A DNA stretch of 64,000 bases from JABHIE01 sp964584805 (GCA_964584805.1 CAZPAY010000004.1:62001-126000); one strand, 5' to 3'; shown: positions 42,784 through 51,331, numbered from the stretch's first letter. The notes: generated by a model not told the origin, from the sequence alone. Program-made: numbers and translations.

Positions 42784-44229
42784 TCACTTAGGCTTAGCTT
42801 TGTGCTCTAGCCGAGTGCGAAAGTGCTTGGCGTAATCACGAGCCTCTGCCGTAAACCGTTTGCGTTTGAGCGCCGACTCGAGGGGCAAGGCGGAAGCCAC
42901 AGCCCCAAAATAAGTTTGAGTGATTTCATCCTCCCACGAGCTTTCCTGCTGAACCTCTGCCAACAATCGTCCAAGGTCGCGCGCGGGGCGGGTTAATCGA
43001 TCGCGGATGCCGTCTGCATCGACTAAAACGGGCCCACTCTCTGTCATCATGAAATTGGACGGCTTGGGGTCGCGGTTGCCTAAGCCTGCTCGGTGTGTGG
43101 CGGCCAGATGGCGCGCAATGGCAGTGAATTCACTGATTCGGGGCGCATGGCCCTTGACCAGAAGAGTGGTTAAGACCCCAGCCTCAGGTTGGGGAGACCA
43201 TGCAATTGCTTGCGCAGCGGGGATGCCGTGGAGTTCTAATAGATAGAACATGCGGAAGCTGCGCCTTGCCTGCTGGCGCCCAATCATTGTTGCAGCTAGT
43301 CGAGACAGTCCCTGATTCGACCACGACTTTTTGATTTGGTTGCCATAGCGTGTGACCTGGCTACGCCGACCCTTGGATAAAACGCAAGAGTTTGCACCCT
43401 CGCCTGAGGCTGGTTCTTTGACCCGGGCATATGCACGGCGGATATGACCGCCTTCGCTGTGCGGCCGGAAGTCGGAGCATCTCCTTAAACACCGGTGGCT
43501 TCGTTTTCGCAGTTGCTCATTTCGCATCAAGCGGGAAGACTCCAGGAGTTCGGACGGCGAACGCCCGCAAAGTGGAGCAGCGCTGGCGGCTAGAGCACGG
43601 GCAGCGGGGCCGTCGTCGGTCAAAGTGGCAAGGAGGCGCAGGAAGAGTAAGTGGCGAGCCACAGCGGGGACGGGCGCATCGCTGCGTATTGCGTGCCCAA
43701 AATCGAGAGGAATGAGGCTACTTTGATTCGGCTGAAACAAGAAATCTGTTGCAGAAGGGTCAAAATCAATCCAGCCTGCATCTAGGAAAGACTTAAGGCT
43801 ATTGGCGGCGATCTGTGCGGTTTCTTCAGGAGACCGTTCAAGAGAAAAAGCCAAAGTCGGCGCTTCAATCCAAGACCGAGTGAGAAAAGTTAAGTTAGCA
43901 TTGACACATTCGGAGTGAAATTCCGAAAGAGTGGGGTCTGCTTGCCCCGTACACCAATCGGCTACGAGCTCTCTTTCGCGGGTGGCGGCACTTGCGCGAA
44001 AGGAATTGCGTAGCGCATTGACTTTGCGATTGGGGTGAAAGATTTTTAACACCCAAGCCCCAGTGGGCAGAATGACGCGCAAGACCGTCCGCTGGGGAGA
44101 GAGTCGCAACACTTTAGTGGAATCTTTTTGTGCGGCCTGCCACAGCTCACAGATGTGAGGATTTTTCCAGGTGTGAGCCTCCAAAAGGTTGCTCACTTTC
44201 CCAAAATTGTCGCGCAAGAGTTCGCTCAC
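42784..44229 (-). CDS. Tandem kinase-like protein (WaaP/KdkA type), two lobes
   Basis: Two kinase-like units are visible in 481 residues. The first (about 45-190) has LRVILPTGAWVLKIFHP with a candidate ATP-binding Lys62, a catalytic-loop-like DFDPSATDF at 155-163 and PLDFGHA at 175-180. The second (about 290-460) has THRAGLGNRDPKPSNFMM, a clear catalytic loop at 378-395, and PVLVDADG at 400-407 as the metal loop. This matches the lipopolysaccharide core kinase fold twice. The start is GTG, six bases after TAAACT on the minus strand. It is divergent from the LptF-like gene, so phosphorylation of lipid A core sugars is a reasonable guess. Confidence 0.72.
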   Translation of the reverse strand: MSELLRDNFGKVSNLLEAHTWKNPHICELWQAAQKDSTKVLRLSPQRTVLRVILPTGAWVLKIFHPNRKVNALRNSFRASAATRERELVADWCTGQADPTLSEFHSECVNANLTFLTRSWIEAPTLAFSLERSPEETAQIAANSLKSFLDAGWIDFDPSATDFLFQPNQSSLIPLDFGHAIRSDAPVPAVARHLLFLRLLATLTDDGPAARALAASAAPLCGRSPSELLESSRLMRNEQLRKRSHRCLRRCSDFRPHSEGGHIRRAYARVKEPASGEGANSCVLSKGRRSQVTRYGNQIKKSWSNQGLSRLAATMIGRQQARRSFRMFYLLELHGIPAAQAIAWSPQPEAGVLTTLLVKGHAPRISEFTAIARHLAATHRAGLGNRDPKPSNFMMTESGPVLVDADGIRDRLTRPARDLGRLLAEVQQESSWEDEITQTYFGAVASALPLESALKRKRFTAEARDYAKHFRTRLEHKAKPK

Positions 44230-44235
44230 CTCAAC

Positions 44236-44241
44236 AGTTTA
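44236..44241 (-). promoter_or_regulatory. -10 box of the kinase-like gene
   Basis: TAAACT on the minus strand, six bases (gttgag), then GTG at 44229. The same hexamer and spacing recur at 63436. Confidence 0.5.
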
Positions 44242-44301
44242 AAGCATCGCCACCAGAGTCGTGCTGGACTCAAACCTCTCAAGCAAGGACAATCCACACC
44301 C

Positions 44302-45420
44302 GTGCTTACCGAGCGCTCCTACTTCCGTGAAATCGTTCAGCACTTGCTGTTCGTCCTTCTCGGCGTTGTTTTTCTCGTGGCGCTTGGCGCGGTAGTGCGT
44401 GCATCAGCGACGAGTCAGGGTGCTCCCATATGGGTGTCATTGAGCTTAATCCCCCTGATGGTGGGTAATGCCTTGCCCTATTTCTTTCCGATGGCTTTAT
44501 TGACGGCCATCATTTTGACCTACGGGCGGATGGCAAGCGACGGCGAATTCGTGGCAATGTTAGCTGCTGGTCAAGCACCGATTCGGCTGCTGCGTCCCGC
44601 GCTTTTGGCCGGAGTCTTGATGATGTGCGTCGCCTATCCTTTGACAAGCATGGTCGTGCCTGAAATCTACGGCAAGATGCGCGACATCATGCGGCGCACT
44701 GATTTGGCTGCTCTCGAAAACACAAATCCGGCCTCAAACAGCATGCATTTTCGGGGCCTTGACCTCACTTGGACCGACCGTAACCCTGACGGTGCCTTCC
44801 TTGATGTCGTCCTGTTTTTGCGCTCCCCTGGGAAAGTAAGTTCACAAGGTAAAAGGGGGCCAGCGGAATTGTTGCGCGTGCGTGCTGACCGCGCTTCGAT
44901 GGAGTTTGTTGACGGGGAGTTGATTTTTTCGCTAGATGGAATGCGCACTTGGTCTGAGCGTCAGGCTGAGCAAGGGGGTAGTGGCTGGACGGTCGCGGCG
45001 CCCAACCGCACTTATATGCGCGTCGATGTGCAGCAGCTGGGCAATCGCCTTCCGCCCGTCGCCTTTGTGAAAAACAGGTCTTCCTCTGAAATCCGGCGCA
45101 ATATTGCTGAAGATGAAACCCTCACGCCTTCTGAATTAGAGGAATATCGATTTGTCCTTTGGGAACGAATCGCGCAGGCCATTAGCTTTTTACCTATCGC
45201 ACTTGTGGGGGGGCTCCTTGGATGGTGGCTCCGCAAAGCAGGGTTTTTAAGTGGCTTCGCCGCGGGCTTGGGTGTGCTGACTGTGGTGTTTTACCCACTC
45301 TATTATTTAGGGCGCGCGCAGGTTGATGCGGGCACAATTTCAGCAGTCATTGGCGCTTTTCTACCGGTGATTGGCCTTGCGCCTTTATTGTGGTTCTTAA
45401 TGAGTCGGAGGTCATCCTGA
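44302..45420 (+). CDS. lptF: LptF/LptG-family LPS transport permease (first)
   Basis: LptF and LptG form the permease that extracts lipopolysaccharide from the inner membrane. The first membrane segments are HLLFVLLGVVFLVALGAVVRA and LPYFFPMALLTAIILTYGRMASDGEFVAMLAAG. The latter matches the YjgP/YjgQ family core. A periplasmic jellyroll-like region follows (about 130-280), then three C-terminal segments. The GTG at 44302 is preferred; an in-frame ATG at 44128 would overlap the divergent gene. Naming as lptF rests on gene order only. Confidence 0.85.
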   Translation: MLTERSYFREIVQHLLFVLLGVVFLVALGAVVRASATSQGAPIWVSLSLIPLMVGNALPYFFPMALLTAIILTYGRMASDGEFVAMLAAGQAPIRLLRPALLAGVLMMCVAYPLTSMVVPEIYGKMRDIMRRTDLAALENTNPASNSMHFRGLDLTWTDRNPDGAFLDVVLFLRSPGKVSSQGKRGPAELLRVRADRASMEFVDGELIFSLDGMRTWSERQAEQGGSGWTVAAPNRTYMRVDVQQLGNRLPPVAFVKNRSSSEIRRNIAEDETLTPSELEEYRFVLWERIAQAISFLPIALVGGLLGWWLRKAGFLSGFAAGLGVLTVVFYPLYYLGRAQVDAGTISAVIGAFLPVIGLAPLLWFLMSRRSS

Positions 45421-46481
45421 TGCGCTTACCCCTTTATGACCGCTATATCTTGCGCGCTTTCTTGGCTCATTGGGTCGTGGTGGCTACCGCTTTTTTGTGT
45501 TTGTTTACAGGGCTAGATGTCCTCGCCAAGAGTGATGAATTTGTTGCTGCGGCCGAGCACTTTGGTGAAGCACAGGCTGAGGCTTTTCGCTACTACCTTT
45601 TGAGTTTACCTTTCTTGCTTTTTCAATTTGCTCCATACATTACTTTGCTCGCCGGGCTTGGCGCGGTCTTGCAGCTGCAAAAGCGTAACGAGTGGCTTCC
45701 GGCTCTAACTGGCGGCCGTTCATCGTGGCGTGCTTTTTTGCCGATGTTTTTGGCGGCTGGCATTTTGGCAGCTGGTGTTTTTTCTTTGCGCGAGGCTTTT
45801 ATCCCTCACTATGGCGCAGATCGTGTAGCTCTTGCAGCCCGTCTCTTTCAGCAAAAAGACTGGCAGCCGCGTGATCTTTGGGCGCGTGGTGAATTGGGTG
45901 AGAGGCTTCATGCTTTCCGTTTTCGACCTTCTCCCACGCCCCGATTACTTGGGCTGGAGGTTTACGGCCCCATTGGTTCAGGAGACAGTTTGCTGAAAGC
46001 ATCCGTGGCGACCTGGGATGGCAATAAGTGGATTCTCGATGATGGCATCCTCTCTTCGATTAAAGGCGAGCAAGTCATCGATGAGTGGGTCGCATTGGCT
46101 TTGCACCCTCAAGATTTAGCTCGAGCCTGGTTTATGCAAAATGAGCCGCTCGAGTTGGCTGTTCAAGATTATGCGGCCATCCGCTTGGTAGAGCCTGGGC
46201 ATCGATTAGCTGCGACTTTGTATTGGGGCGGACTGATGGCACCGTGGCTGCATTGGGTTCTCCTGATGCTGGGCCTCCCTTTTGCTCTCCGATTCGACCG
46301 TCGTAGCTCGGTTGAAGGAATCGCGGTTGGCCTTGGTCTTTGTGCTTTGTATTTCGTCTTTGAGTTCATCCTGCGTGATTTAGGCGGGCGGGGCTTGCTC
46401 TCACCCGTTTTGGCCGGATTGTTGCCCGTTCTGTTTTTTGCTGCTTTGAGCCTACGCGTGCAACGACATTTGCCGACTTAG
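45420..46481 (+). CDS. lptG: LptF/LptG-family LPS transport permease (second)
   Basis: It begins at the last base of the previous stop (TGATG). Six membrane segments in the 3+3 arrangement, with RYYLLSLPFLLFQFAPYITLLAGLGAVLQLQKRNEWLPALTGG in the family-typical position, a periplasmic domain at about residues 120-250, and WGGLMAPWLHWVLLMLGLPFALRF. LptA, LptB and LptC are not in the window. The assignment as lptG is by order. Confidence 0.85.
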   Translation: MRLPLYDRYILRAFLAHWVVVATAFLCLFTGLDVLAKSDEFVAAAEHFGEAQAEAFRYYLLSLPFLLFQFAPYITLLAGLGAVLQLQKRNEWLPALTGGRSSWRAFLPMFLAAGILAAGVFSLREAFIPHYGADRVALAARLFQQKDWQPRDLWARGELGERLHAFRFRPSPTPRLLGLEVYGPIGSGDSLLKASVATWDGNKWILDDGILSSIKGEQVIDEWVALALHPQDLARAWFMQNEPLELAVQDYAAIRLVEPGHRLAATLYWGGLMAPWLHWVLLMLGLPFALRFDRRSSVEGIAVGLGLCALYFVFEFILRDLGGRGLLSPVLAGLLPVLFFAALSLRVQRHLPT

Positions 46482-46571
46482 CCTTGGCTCATTTGGGCTG
46501 AGTTGCTCCTTATTTTGCCTATACGCTCGCTTCCCTAGACATGGGTGCAAGAAATAGCGTGCCGAAGGCGT

Positions 46572-46577
46572 CACAAT
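46572..46577 (+). promoter_or_regulatory. Weak -10-like box before the TPR lipoprotein
   Basis: CACAAT, six bases (acgacc), then ATG at 46584. Four of six positions match TATAAT. Confidence 0.3.
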
Positions 46578-46583
46578 ACGACC

Positions 46584-47810
46584 ATGCGCGGCCCGCTCCT
46601 CCTCTGCCTACTTGCTTTGGCTTCTTGCCAAAGCGTGGAATCTGTTGCACGGGGTGACCGTGCTTATCGTCAAGGTCAGTTTCACCAAGCCCTTGAGGCT
46701 TACGAATCTGCGGGTGATCCTGCTGTTGATGCTGAATTGGCGAGCCGTATCTCCCGAGCAAAGTTTGCGCTCCTCGTCGATGGCGCACGCGACTTGCTGC
46801 ATCACAATGACCCCGTGGCTGCCCGCAAGGTGTCTTTGGCCGCTCTGAAACAGCGTCCGAATGATGCGTCTGCTCTTGAAATACTTTCCCGCTCGACTTC
46901 AAAGATGGCAGAAATAGAACTTGCTGTTGGGGAAGAGTTCATGGCGAATGAGCGGTACCCTCAAGCTGCCGCTAGTTTTGAGCGCGCCTTGGGCTGGCTG
47001 CCGGAAAGCAAGGCGGCGCAAGATGGGCTCGCTAGAGCAGAGGTTGCCTTCCAAAGTGAGTTAGAAAAAGGCGAGGCCATTTATTTTGAAGGCCTCGATC
47101 AAATCCGTCTCGAAAAACCAATTCAAGCTTTCACAACTTTGCAGCACGCCACACTTTTCTTGGGTGATGAAAGCCGCGCAAAAGGGCAGCTCGATAAGTT
47201 GGCAAAACAGATGGGTGAAGCCAGCCGAGAACGAGGTATGGCTCTACTTGAGCAGGGTCGTATTGGTGAGGCTTGGCTCGCACTCTGGGATGCTGAGCGT
47301 TTCCAGCCCGGTGATACCAAAACGCTTGAGTGGTTGGGCTCTCTTGAGCAACACATCGCGGTGGAAGACTTGCTACTGCAAGCAGACATTGCCGTCCGCG
47401 GCTCACAGCTCGAAGCTGTAGGTGACTTGCTTGAAAAAGTTGAAGTTAAAGCCCTAAACATGGAGGCCGCACTCATCCAGCCCCGGATGGACGCTCTTCA
47501 GTCGTCTGCTGCCGAGAAGCAGGCCCAGCTTGATTACCGCTTGGCCCGCGCGCTTGAAATGGATCAGCAATTGGTGCGAGCTCAAGGCTTATACACCAAG
47601 TTGACTCAGCTCCCTGGTTTTCAAGATGTGGTCGTGCGCCAAGCGCTGATAAAGGCAACCTTGGATCGAGCGAGCAGTCTTTACGCTGCGGGTTTTGCCG
47701 CTGAAAGTGCCGAGGACTTTGGCACCGCGCTTCGACTCTACGCAGAGGTGATGACTCTTGTCATCGACTACAAAGACACGGGTGCGCGTTTAAAAGGGCT
47801 CGCGGAATAA
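46584..47810 (+). CDS. TPR-repeat lipoprotein
   Basis: The N-terminus MRGPLLLCLLALASCQS has a lipobox with Cys15. Helical TPR-like repeats follow, for example GDRAYRQGQFHQALEAYESAGD, GEEFMANERYPQAAASFERALGWLPES and GMALLEQGRIGEAWLALWDAERFQPGD, through most of 408 residues. Probably an outer-membrane-attached scaffold, as in envelope assembly. An in-frame upstream start at 46545 would remove the signal peptide and is rejected. It follows lptG by 102 bp on the same strand. Confidence 0.8.
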   Translation: MRGPLLLCLLALASCQSVESVARGDRAYRQGQFHQALEAYESAGDPAVDAELASRISRAKFALLVDGARDLLHHNDPVAARKVSLAALKQRPNDASALEILSRSTSKMAEIELAVGEEFMANERYPQAAASFERALGWLPESKAAQDGLARAEVAFQSELEKGEAIYFEGLDQIRLEKPIQAFTTLQHATLFLGDESRAKGQLDKLAKQMGEASRERGMALLEQGRIGEAWLALWDAERFQPGDTKTLEWLGSLEQHIAVEDLLLQADIAVRGSQLEAVGDLLEKVEVKALNMEAALIQPRMDALQSSAAEKQAQLDYRLARALEMDQQLVRAQGLYTKLTQLPGFQDVVVRQALIKATLDRASSLYAAGFAAESAEDFGTALRLYAEVMTLVIDYKDTGARLKGLAE

Positions 47811-47845
47811 GCACGCGGGCGTTGCGTGGGTTGCGCTAGGTCAGG

Positions 47846-47921
47846 TGGTGGAGACGAAGGGGATCGAACCCTCGACCTCCGCATTGCGAACGCGGTACTC
47901 TACCAGTTGAGCTACGTCCCC
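47846..47921 (-). tRNA. tRNA-Ala (anticodon CGC), CCA encoded
   Basis: The minus strand folds into a full cloverleaf: acceptor GGGGACG/CGTCTCC, D stem GCTC/GAGT, anticodon stem CCGCG/TGCGG with loop TTCGCAA, and T stem GAGGG/CCCTT with TTCGATC. The anticodon CGC reads GCG. The G3:U70 pair, the alanine identity element, is present. The sequence ends in ACCA, so CCA is genomically encoded. Confidence 0.95.
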
Positions 47922-47953
47922 ACTTTCTGAACACCCTCTCGGGTGAGGGCGCA

Positions 47954-47959
47954 TAGGAT
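47954..47959 (+). promoter_or_regulatory. -10 box of the nitrilase-family gene
   Basis: TAGGAT, six bases (actgac), then ATG at 47966. It lies in the short space between the divergent tRNA gene and the coding region. Confidence 0.45.
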
Positions 47960-47965
47960 ACTGAC

Positions 47966-48775
47966 ATGCCTGTTTCTTCTCAAGTTGCCGCACTTCCTTT
48001 TGACGTCCGTCCAGGCGAGGTGGGGGCAAATCTCGCTACGGTGCAATCTGGTTTGCGCGAGGCCGCGGCCCAAGGGGCGCAGTTGCTTGTCTTGCCCGAG
48101 AAATGGACGACATCCTTTATGCCGAGTTACTCGGATTCCATTTTGATCGAGAGCGAAGAAGCTCTGCAGGTTTTGCATGCCGAGGCCGAGTCGTTGGGCG
48201 TTTGCGTCATTGGCTCGGCGCCGACCGCCGCCGCTTCGGGCAAACCGTTTAATGAAATCCACTACTTAGGCGCGGGCGGTTTGCGTCGACCTTATCGCAA
48301 GCGCATTTTGTTTTCACCCACAGGCGAGGGGCGTCAAGTACAGCGTGGCGACACTTTGCCCGTCACTTTGGATACTCCAGTTGGCCGTGTCTGTGCGGTG
48401 GTTTGTTATGACTTGCGATTCCCTGAGGTGACGCGTGAAGCGTTTTATCAGGGGGCTGATTTGCTCGTGGTGCCGGCGCAATGGCCGCATCCCCGCACCG
48501 AGGTCTTCGACCTTTTGGCATGCGCTCGGGCTTGCGAAAATCAAATGTGGCTTTTGGCATGCAATCGAGCGGGTGTCGCGGGCCTAGATGGAAAACATTT
48601 GATGGAATTCCCTGGGGCGGCGAGCTTGATCGACCCGATGGGGGTGCCCGCGGCCGAGACTACTGAGGGCAAGTTGCTTATGGGAGAAGTCGATTTTGCC
48701 CAAACGGTAAGCGTCCGCAAAAAAGTGCCCTGTGCACGAGATTTAAAGATGGCGGGGCTGTGGCCAGACGGTTGA
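47966..48775 (+). CDS. Carbon-nitrogen hydrolase (Nit2/omega-amidase-like)
   Basis: Cytoplasmic amidase of the nitrilase superfamily. The catalytic triad is Glu45 (LPEKW), Lys112 (YRKRIL) and Cys147 (VVCYDLRFPE). Length (269) and the CYDLRFPE motif are closest to omega-amidases that hydrolyse alpha-ketoglutaramate or alpha-ketosuccinamate. Other residues around LVVPAQWPHPRTEVFDLLACARACENQ are typical of this branch. Substrate not proven by sequence. Confidence 0.9.
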   Translation: MPVSSQVAALPFDVRPGEVGANLATVQSGLREAAAQGAQLLVLPEKWTTSFMPSYSDSILIESEEALQVLHAEAESLGVCVIGSAPTAAASGKPFNEIHYLGAGGLRRPYRKRILFSPTGEGRQVQRGDTLPVTLDTPVGRVCAVVCYDLRFPEVTREAFYQGADLLVVPAQWPHPRTEVFDLLACARACENQMWLLACNRAGVAGLDGKHLMEFPGAASLIDPMGVPAAETTEGKLLMGEVDFAQTVSVRKKVPCARDLKMAGLWPDG

Positions 48776-48791
48776 GGGTTTATAGAATGTA

Positions 48792-48827
48792 CGGCCTCAT
48801 TGTTGCTTAAAGCCGCAACTGAGGCCG
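48792..48827 (+). promoter_or_regulatory. Strong stem-loop in the thiolase leader
   Basis: CGGCCTCA pairs perfectly with TGAGGCCG, and after a two-base bulge GTTGC pairs with GCAAC, 13 pairs in all around an 8-base loop. It ends 28 bases before the thiolase ATG. No U run follows, so termination of the nitrilase gene is only weakly supported; a leader or mRNA-stability element is equally possible. A TATAGAAT at 48781-48788 lies just before it and could be a -10 box. Confidence 0.55.
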
Positions 48828-48855
48828 ACGCCCCTCCCTCTTTACCCTGAAAAAC

Positions 48856-50037
48856 ATGTCAGAAGTCTTCATCGTGTCCGCATGCCGGACGGCCATTGCT
48901 AAATTCCAGGGCTCTTTTGCCCGTTTGCGCGCTCCAGAAATGGGCGCATTTGCTATTTCTGAGGCACTCACCCGTGCGGGTCTCGATGGCGTACAGATTG
49001 ATGAGGTCATTATGGGCAATGTATTGCAGGCCGGCGTGGGCCAAAACCCCGCGCGTCAGGCGATGCGCTTTGCCGGTTTGCCCGATGAGATTTCGCCGTT
49101 TACAGTGAACAAGGTTTGCGGCTCAGGGCTGAAATGCGTCAACTTGGCGGCTCAGTCCATCAAGGCCGGTGACAACCGCGTCGTTGTAGCGGGTGGCATG
49201 GAATCGATGTCGCTCGCTCCATATATTTTGCCCGCCGCTCGTACGGGTGCGCGCTTGGGTGATTCCAAGATGGTCGATGCCATGGTTTGGGACGGTTTGT
49301 GGGATGTCTATTCCAATCAGCATATGGGCTTGACTGGCGAGTTGGTCGCCGACAAATATGGAATTACACGCGAAATGCAAGATGAGTATTCGGCTCAGTC
49401 TCACCAAAAAGCTGCGGCCGCATGGGAGGCCGGCAAGTTTGATGCGGAGACTTTTGATGTCGCCGTCAAGCAGCGCCGTAAAGATGATTTGATCGTGCGT
49501 AAAGATGAGGGCTGCCGTGGCGAAACTACCGCTGAGTCGCTCGGCAAATTGCGCGCCGCATTTAAGAAAGATGGCACGGTTACGGCGGGTAACGCATCGC
49601 AAATTTCTGATGGTGCTTCCGCGCTTGTCATCGCGTCCGGCGAAGCCGTTGAGGCATTGGGCTTGAATCCGTTGGCACGCATCACTGGCTACGCTTCCGG
49701 CGGTATGGCTCCTGAGATGGTGATGATGGCTCCTAAGGCTGCCATCGAAAACCTTGAGGCCAAGACCGGCTTCTCACGCCACGGCTACGACTTGTTTGAA
49801 ATTAATGAAGCCTTCGCTTCGGGCGCTTGCGCATTAGTGCAAGAGCTTGGTTTAGATGCCAATAAAGTCAATGTCAACGGCGGCGCGATCGCATTGGGTC
49901 ACCCTATCGGTGGTTCGGGTGCACGCATTTTGACCACCTTGATTTACGCATTGAAAGACCGCGGCCTCAAGACCGGTTGCGCCACACTTTGCCTTGGTGG
50001 CGGTAATGCCGTGGCCACTTCCATTGAGCTTGTTTAG
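48856..50037 (+). CDS. Acetyl-CoA C-acetyltransferase (thiolase)
   Basis: Joins two acetyl-CoA to acetoacetyl-CoA, or the reverse. The nucleophile Cys88 is in NKVCGSGLK. The active site also has NGGAIALGHPIGGSGAR and CLGGGNAVATSIE. 393 residues is standard for AtoB/PhaA-type biosynthetic thiolases. The Hbd gene follows after 35 bp, as in butyrate and polyhydroxybutyrate routes. Confidence 0.96.
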   Translation: MSEVFIVSACRTAIAKFQGSFARLRAPEMGAFAISEALTRAGLDGVQIDEVIMGNVLQAGVGQNPARQAMRFAGLPDEISPFTVNKVCGSGLKCVNLAAQSIKAGDNRVVVAGGMESMSLAPYILPAARTGARLGDSKMVDAMVWDGLWDVYSNQHMGLTGELVADKYGITREMQDEYSAQSHQKAAAAWEAGKFDAETFDVAVKQRRKDDLIVRKDEGCRGETTAESLGKLRAAFKKDGTVTAGNASQISDGASALVIASGEAVEALGLNPLARITGYASGGMAPEMVMMAPKAAIENLEAKTGFSRHGYDLFEINEAFASGACALVQELGLDANKVNVNGGAIALGHPIGGSGARILTTLIYALKDRGLKTGCATLCLGGGNAVATSIELV

Positions 50038-50072
50038 TTCTTTTCTTCCCTAGAAATCAATCCCCGAAAACC

Positions 50073-50930
50073 ATGACTGAAACTCTCACAGCCGCCGTAA
50101 TCGGCGCAGGCACGATGGGCAATGGCATTGCTCAAACATTCGCAATGAAGGGCCATACGGTGCGCCTTATCGACATTGCCGCCGAGCCACTTGAGCGTGG
50201 ATTGGCCAACATTCGCAAGTCTCTCGACCGCTTCGTCAAGAAAGAAAAAATGACGCAAGAGCAGACCGATGAGATTTTTGCACGCATCACCGGCGTTGGC
50301 TCGATTGAAAAGGGCGTCGTCGATTGCGACATCGTCATCGAGGCCGTTTTTGAAAAACTTGAAGTCAAACACGCCATTTTTGGTGAGCTCGATAAGTTTG
50401 CACCGAAGCATGCCATCCTTGCGAGTAACACTTCGTCGATTTCGATTACAAAAATCGCTGCCGTGACGAGCCGCCCCGAGTTAGTCGTGGGTATGCACTT
50501 TATGAACCCAGTGCCGCTGATGAAACTTGTTGAGCTCATCAAAGGTGAGCGCACGAGCGATGAGGTCGTTGCCCGCACCAAGGCGATTGCTGAAGACTTA
50601 GGCAAGACGGTTGGCGTTGCCGAGGATTACGCTGGTTTCATTGCAAACCGTTTGCTGATGCCGATGATTAATGAGGCCGCGTTCTCGCTTTACGAGAGTT
50701 GCGCGACGGCTGAAGATATTGACATCATTATGAAGTTGGGCATGAATCATCCGATGGGTCCTTTGACTCTTGCTGACTTCATTGGCCTTGATATTTGTGT
50801 CGATATTCTCGATTACATGCTTGAGCAAACGGGCGATCCTAAATTCCGTTGCTGCCCATTGCTTCGTCGCATGGTGGTTGCCGGCAAGTTGGGGCGGAAG
50901 TCAGGCGAAGGGTTTTACTCTTATTCTTGA
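50073..50930 (+). CDS. hbd: 3-hydroxybutyryl-CoA dehydrogenase
   Basis: Reduces acetoacetyl-CoA to 3-hydroxybutyryl-CoA with NAD(P)H, or the reverse. Rossmann motif AAVIGAGTMGNGIAQTFAMKGHTVRLIDI at the start, then SNTSSISITKIA and VVGMHFMNPVPLMKLVELI with the catalytic His, and FIANRLLMPMINEA. The C-terminal domain has NHPMGPLTLADFIGLD. 285 residues is normal. The product could be 3-hydroxybutyryl-CoA for crotonyl-CoA routes. Confidence 0.95.
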   Translation: MTETLTAAVIGAGTMGNGIAQTFAMKGHTVRLIDIAAEPLERGLANIRKSLDRFVKKEKMTQEQTDEIFARITGVGSIEKGVVDCDIVIEAVFEKLEVKHAIFGELDKFAPKHAILASNTSSISITKIAAVTSRPELVVGMHFMNPVPLMKLVELIKGERTSDEVVARTKAIAEDLGKTVGVAEDYAGFIANRLLMPMINEAAFSLYESCATAEDIDIIMKLGMNHPMGPLTLADFIGLDICVDILDYMLEQTGDPKFRCCPLLRRMVVAGKLGRKSGEGFYSYS

Positions 50931-50941
50931 TTGTTGAGTTG

Positions 50942-51131
50942 ATGTCGGAGTCGGTCGGCGAGTATTTCCGTCCGGCGCTCAGACATTCGCCAGAGGGGGG
51001 CAGCGGCTATGCCGACCTCATCGGCACGAGCGATAAGATGCAGCGGGTTTACGAGTTTATCGAACGGATCGGGCCGACCAACACCAATGTGCTTATTACT
51101 GGTGAAAGTGGCACAGGAAAAGAGCTGGTGG
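50942..51131 (+). CDS. Start of a sigma-54 interaction (AAA+) regulator, cut by the assembly gap
   Basis: Only 63 residues are available. SGYADLIGTSDKMQRVYEFIERIGPTNTNVLITGESGTGKELV is the beginning of the sigma-54 activator AAA+ domain, with the Walker A GESGTGKE. Only ~22 residues precede it, so as called there is no receiver or other sensor domain and it would resemble PspF-type activators. The rest is lost at 51132. Because the gap may be a misjoin, the true neighbour is uncertain. Confidence 0.7.
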
Positions 51132-51141
51132 NNNNNNNNNN
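51132..51141. other. Assembly gap (ten N)
   Basis: Exactly ten N; the real gap length is not known from the sequence. It interrupts the sigma-54 regulator. Gene order across it should not be trusted. Confidence 0.98.
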
Positions 51142-51331
51142 GGCTTCTTCTTTCGGGCGTCTGGGGGGGCGTCGTTTCCGGCGCCCCCCCCCCTCTGTAC
51201 GAAACTCGCGGCGGAGGCCCGACCCTTGGCTCGACAGATATAGGCATCGACTATGCAAAGAATGACAGAGATTAGATAAGATACAACCACCCACGGTCGT
51301 GGCGTCTACACCCCTAAATTCCTCCAGAAAC
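51142..51331. other. Contig-edge sequence with G7 and C10 runs
   Basis: A run of seven G (51163-51169) and one of ten C (51184-51193) form complementary arms just inside the contig edge, unlike anything else in the window. No gene is evident. The stretch from about 51240 to 51331 looks ordinary and leads to the KAS III gene. Confidence 0.6.

Noticed and set aside
44128..44301. Longer LptF start at 44128
   Set aside because: It would add 58 non-conserved residues and overlap the divergent kinase-like gene and its promoter; the GTG at 44302 begins at the expected cytoplasmic helix.
48776..48855. Riboswitch before the thiolase gene
   Set aside because: There is one hairpin only, without the multi-helix consensus of any class I know.
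50849..51265. Open frame running from hbd across the N run
   Set aside because: It combines the out-of-frame end of hbd, the sigma-54 fragment and sequence beyond the gap; translating N as unknown residues does not make one gene.
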